7,018 nt of DNA from assembly GCA_017379815.1 (NCBI GenBank), contig JAFNVK010000192.1, forward strand, positions 1 through 7,018, in the 5' to 3' direction. The notes under the pieces are model-generated. The model searched no databases and had not been told where the DNA came from. It saw only the letters and a list, made by a program, of their open reading frames with translations. Of the stretch, positions 5,347 through 7,018 are shown in pieces. The position numbers were made by a program, and so were the translations under genes. This DNA is from Clostridia bacterium (GTDB lineage Bacteria > Bacillota > Clostridia > Oscillospirales > CAG-272). The first letter of the stretch is position 1; each line of letters opens with the position of its first letter.

Positions 5347-6417
5347 ATGAAGACGATGCGTTCCCTCGTGCTGCTGCTTTTGGCACTTGCGGTTTTTCTT
5401 GGCGGATGTGCATGGAATCCCCCGGCTCAGCCTCCCGTATCCGCAACGCCCACCGACACGGTAGAGAGCGACGCTCCTGCGACCGATCCCGAAACCGAGC
5501 CGCCCCTCATTACGGAGGACCCCTATACCGACGTGGACAGGGAAGCGTTCTATGCCAATTACACGCCTGCCGTCAGTGCGGAGGACGCCTACTACCGCAC
5601 CCTGCACGGCCTGCTTTCCGGCTCGATCGAGGAGCAGGATCAGGAACCCACGCTATCCGCGGTGCGTCCGATGGAGAATGGGCTCTATCTGCGCAACAGC
5701 GATACGCTTTATTCCGAGGACGGGGATACGTATTACGTTCTGAACGCGATGGGTGAGGTGGTCAACCGCATCTATCGGGAGGGGGCGTACGTTACGCTGG
5801 AGGAGGTCGCGGCCTATCTCTTTGCCTTTGGCGACGTGCCGCCGAACTATCTGGAAAAGAAAAGCGGCAATCCGCGCGAGAGCGTCTGGGGTGAGTATCT
5901 GCGCCTGAACCATTCCTCGTTCAGCGGCGACACCTCGAGATATCCGTACGAGCCAGAGCTGCCCGACATTCGCGGCTGCGGCGGCGCGCTCTACTACTAC
6001 GAGGTAGATATCGGCACTACGGGCACGGATTGCGACCCGAGCTATCCGATCAAGCCCTACAACGACGGTCGATCCATCACGCGCGGCGCGGCACGCATCG
6101 TGTATACGCGCTACGATGCCAACCGAAACGAGATCATCGATCCGAACGAGAAGTTCTTGTTCTATACGTATAATCACTACAACGATTTTTGCGAATACCT
6201 CAATTATGAGGGAGGCTGGGGAGAGACCTTTGGCAATATTACGGGAGGCGGATCGCTTTCGAGCAAGCAGAATTACAACCCCACGCCCTACGTCAAGACC
6301 GTCCTGCGCAGCTTCAGGCAGATGAAGCAGGATGCCGCGGCATCGGTTACGGTCACGGTCTGCCCGCTCGTTCTGTTTGCCTTTTCGCGCGAGCGTTATT
6401 CTGCGCTTGCGGCGTAA
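5347..6417 (+). CDS. Lipoprotein with barnase-like ribonuclease domain and EF-hand-like insert
   Basis: This 356-residue protein begins with a lipoprotein signal peptide (MKTMRSLVLL..., lipobox LGG-C, Cys21), then a Pro/Thr/Asp/Glu-rich linker (about 22-65), so it should be tethered outside the membrane. Residues about 148-300 resemble barnase: VAAYLFAFGDVPPNYLEKK aligns with its VADYLQTYHKLPDNYITKS, YYYEVDIG with READINY, RGAARIVYTR with RNSDRILYS, and YTYNHYNDF with YKTTDHYQTF. The barnase catalytic residues Glu73, Arg87 and His102 then correspond to Glu219, Arg250 and His277, Arg83 to Arg246 and Lys27 to Lys171. An EF-hand-like loop, DANRNEIIDPNE (257-268), is inserted between two of these. 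Activity is inferred from a by-eye alignment. The ATG at 5347 is chosen over 5281 because GGAAGG lies at 5331-5336 and it places the signal peptide at the N-terminus. The C-terminal 25 residues look odd. No barstar-like gene is visible. Confidence 0.78.
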   Translation: MKTMRSLVLLLLALAVFLGGCAWNPPAQPPVSATPTDTVESDAPATDPETEPPLITEDPYTDVDREAFYANYTPAVSAEDAYYRTLHGLLSGSIEEQDQEPTLSAVRPMENGLYLRNSDTLYSEDGDTYYVLNAMGEVVNRIYREGAYVTLEEVAAYLFAFGDVPPNYLEKKSGNPRESVWGEYLRLNHSSFSGDTSRYPYEPELPDIRGCGGALYYYEVDIGTTGTDCDPSYPIKPYNDGRSITRGAARIVYTRYDANRNEIIDPNEKFLFYTYNHYNDFCEYLNYEGGWGETFGNITGGGSLSSKQNYNPTPYVKTVLRSFRQMKQDAAASVTVTVCPLVLFAFSRERYSALAA

Positions 6418-6430
6418 TTCCCGTTAGGGC

Positions 6431-6459
6431 TTGCCATACGGGCGCAAGTATGCTATAAT
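6431..6459 (+). promoter_or_regulatory. Sigma-A promoter of the FNT-family transporter gene
   Basis: TTGCCA (6431-6436) and TATAAT (6454-6459) are 17 bases apart, with TGC before the -10 (extended -10). A start near 6466 would leave a leader of about 40 bases containing AAGGAGAG (6489-6496). Confidence 0.8.
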
Positions 6460-6504
6460 GAAGATACTACATTGATTTTTTTCGTTACAAGGAGAGAAAA
6501 ACAC

Positions 6505-7018
6505 ATGATGAAGACGCTGAAGGATTCCTTGCGCACGCTGCTTTTGGCGGCTCTTGCCGGCTTTTGCATCGGCATTGGCGGAATCGTTTATCTGATGCAG
6601 GAGAACAAGCTTGCGGGCGCGTTCCTCTTTGCCGTTGGACTGTTGACCATTCTGATCTTCAAGTTTAATCTGTTTACGGGCATGGTCGGCTATCTCGGCG
6701 AGCAGCTGCTCGTCAAAAAATGGGGCTATCTGATCACGCTCCTGCTGGTCTGGCTGGGCAATCTGCTGGGCACGGGTCTTGCCGCGCTTGGCGTGAGCCT
6801 TACGCGCATCGGTGACGTTCTCTCCGCAAAATGCGCTCTTCTGTCGGCTACCAAAACGGCGGACAAGTGGTAGAGCCTCTTGCTTCTCGGCGTGTTCTGC
6901 GGAATTTTGATGTACATCGCAGTGGACACCTTCAAAAAGCGCATCGGCGAGAAGGATTTTCTCTGCTGTCTTGCCGTGCTCATGGGGGTCATGGTCTTTA
7001 TCCTGGCCGGCTTTGAGC
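6505..7018 (+). pseudogene. Formate/nitrite transporter family gene with in-frame amber codon, cut by right edge
   Basis: The reading frame from ATG 6505 (AAGGAGAG at 6489-6496) encodes a formate/nitrite transporter (FNT) family membrane protein, a pentameric channel for small monovalent anions such as formate or nitrite. Residues 1-122 hold three membrane segments (about 10-30, 36-64 and 74-98) and the FNT-like motif FKFNLFTGMVGYLGEQ. A TAG at 6871-6873 then interrupts the frame, but the same frame continues open to the window end with clear family sequence: SLLLLGVFCGILMYIAVDTF, KKRIGEKDF and CCLAVLMGVMVFILAGFE. This keeps two further membrane helices and reaches the point where the conserved pore His is expected, just beyond the edge. 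The gene is therefore a recent nonsense mutation, a sequencing error or a recoded amber codon. A 122-residue product would lack half the channel. Substrate specificity cannot be told. Confidence 0.8.
6871..6873 (+). other. In-frame TAG inside transporter gene
   Basis: TGG-TAG-AGC interrupts an otherwise continuous FNT frame between the third and fourth membrane segments. TGG or CAG could become TAG by one substitution. No frameshift is needed to restore the downstream protein. Confidence 0.85.

Noticed and set aside
1..7018. CRISPR array, tRNA, rRNA, insertion sequence or prophage
   Set aside because: No regularly spaced repeats, tRNA cloverleaf, rRNA segment, transposase or phage gene was recognised on either strand.

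Overview
The window looks like chromosomal DNA from a Gram-positive fermenting anaerobe of the Firmicutes, probably class Clostridia. Three things point there: ribosomal protein L27 carries the Firmicutes N-terminal extension and sits beside its processing protease Prp, the gene order ylxM-ffh-rpsP-khpA and rplU-prp-rpmA is typical of that phylum, and lactate dehydrogenase and formate/nitrite transporter genes lie at the two ends. The sequence is moderately G+C rich, with consensus sigma-A promoters and AAGGAGG-type ribosome binding sites. The genus cannot be told from the window.

Layout. (1) 1-291, minus strand: the N-terminal part of an L-lactate dehydrogenase gene running off the left edge, with its own promoter in the divergent spacer. 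(2) 499-2903, plus strand: an SRP/ribosome unit, promoter - ylxM - ffh - rpsP - khpA - strong terminator. The rimM-trmD-rplS genes that often follow are absent. (3) 2910-4071: a single-gene unit with a perfect consensus promoter, a divergent glycerol-3-phosphate dehydrogenase (gpsA-like) and a hairpin. (4) 4122-5316: promoter - structured leader - rplU (GTG start) - prp - rpmA - hairpin. (5) 5347-6417: a lipoprotein whose C-terminal half looks like a barnase-family ribonuclease with an EF-hand-like loop inserted in the catalytic beta-hairpin. It takes the place where obgE often lies. (6) 6431-7018: promoter plus a formate/nitrite transporter-family gene interrupted by an in-frame amber codon and cut by the right edge.

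The central genes form a translation and protein-targeting block: the SRP GTPase with its YlxM partner, S16, the RNA-binding KhpA, and L21/L27 with the protease that trims L27. The enzymes and transporter at the edges and in the middle suggest NADH-recycling fermentation and phospholipid precursor supply. The most unusual item is the ribonuclease-like lipoprotein: all three barnase catalytic residues can be matched by eye, a possible Ca2+ site lies between two of them, and no barstar-like gene is visible. The second is the amber codon in an otherwise intact transporter frame; none of the nine complete genes here ends in TAG.
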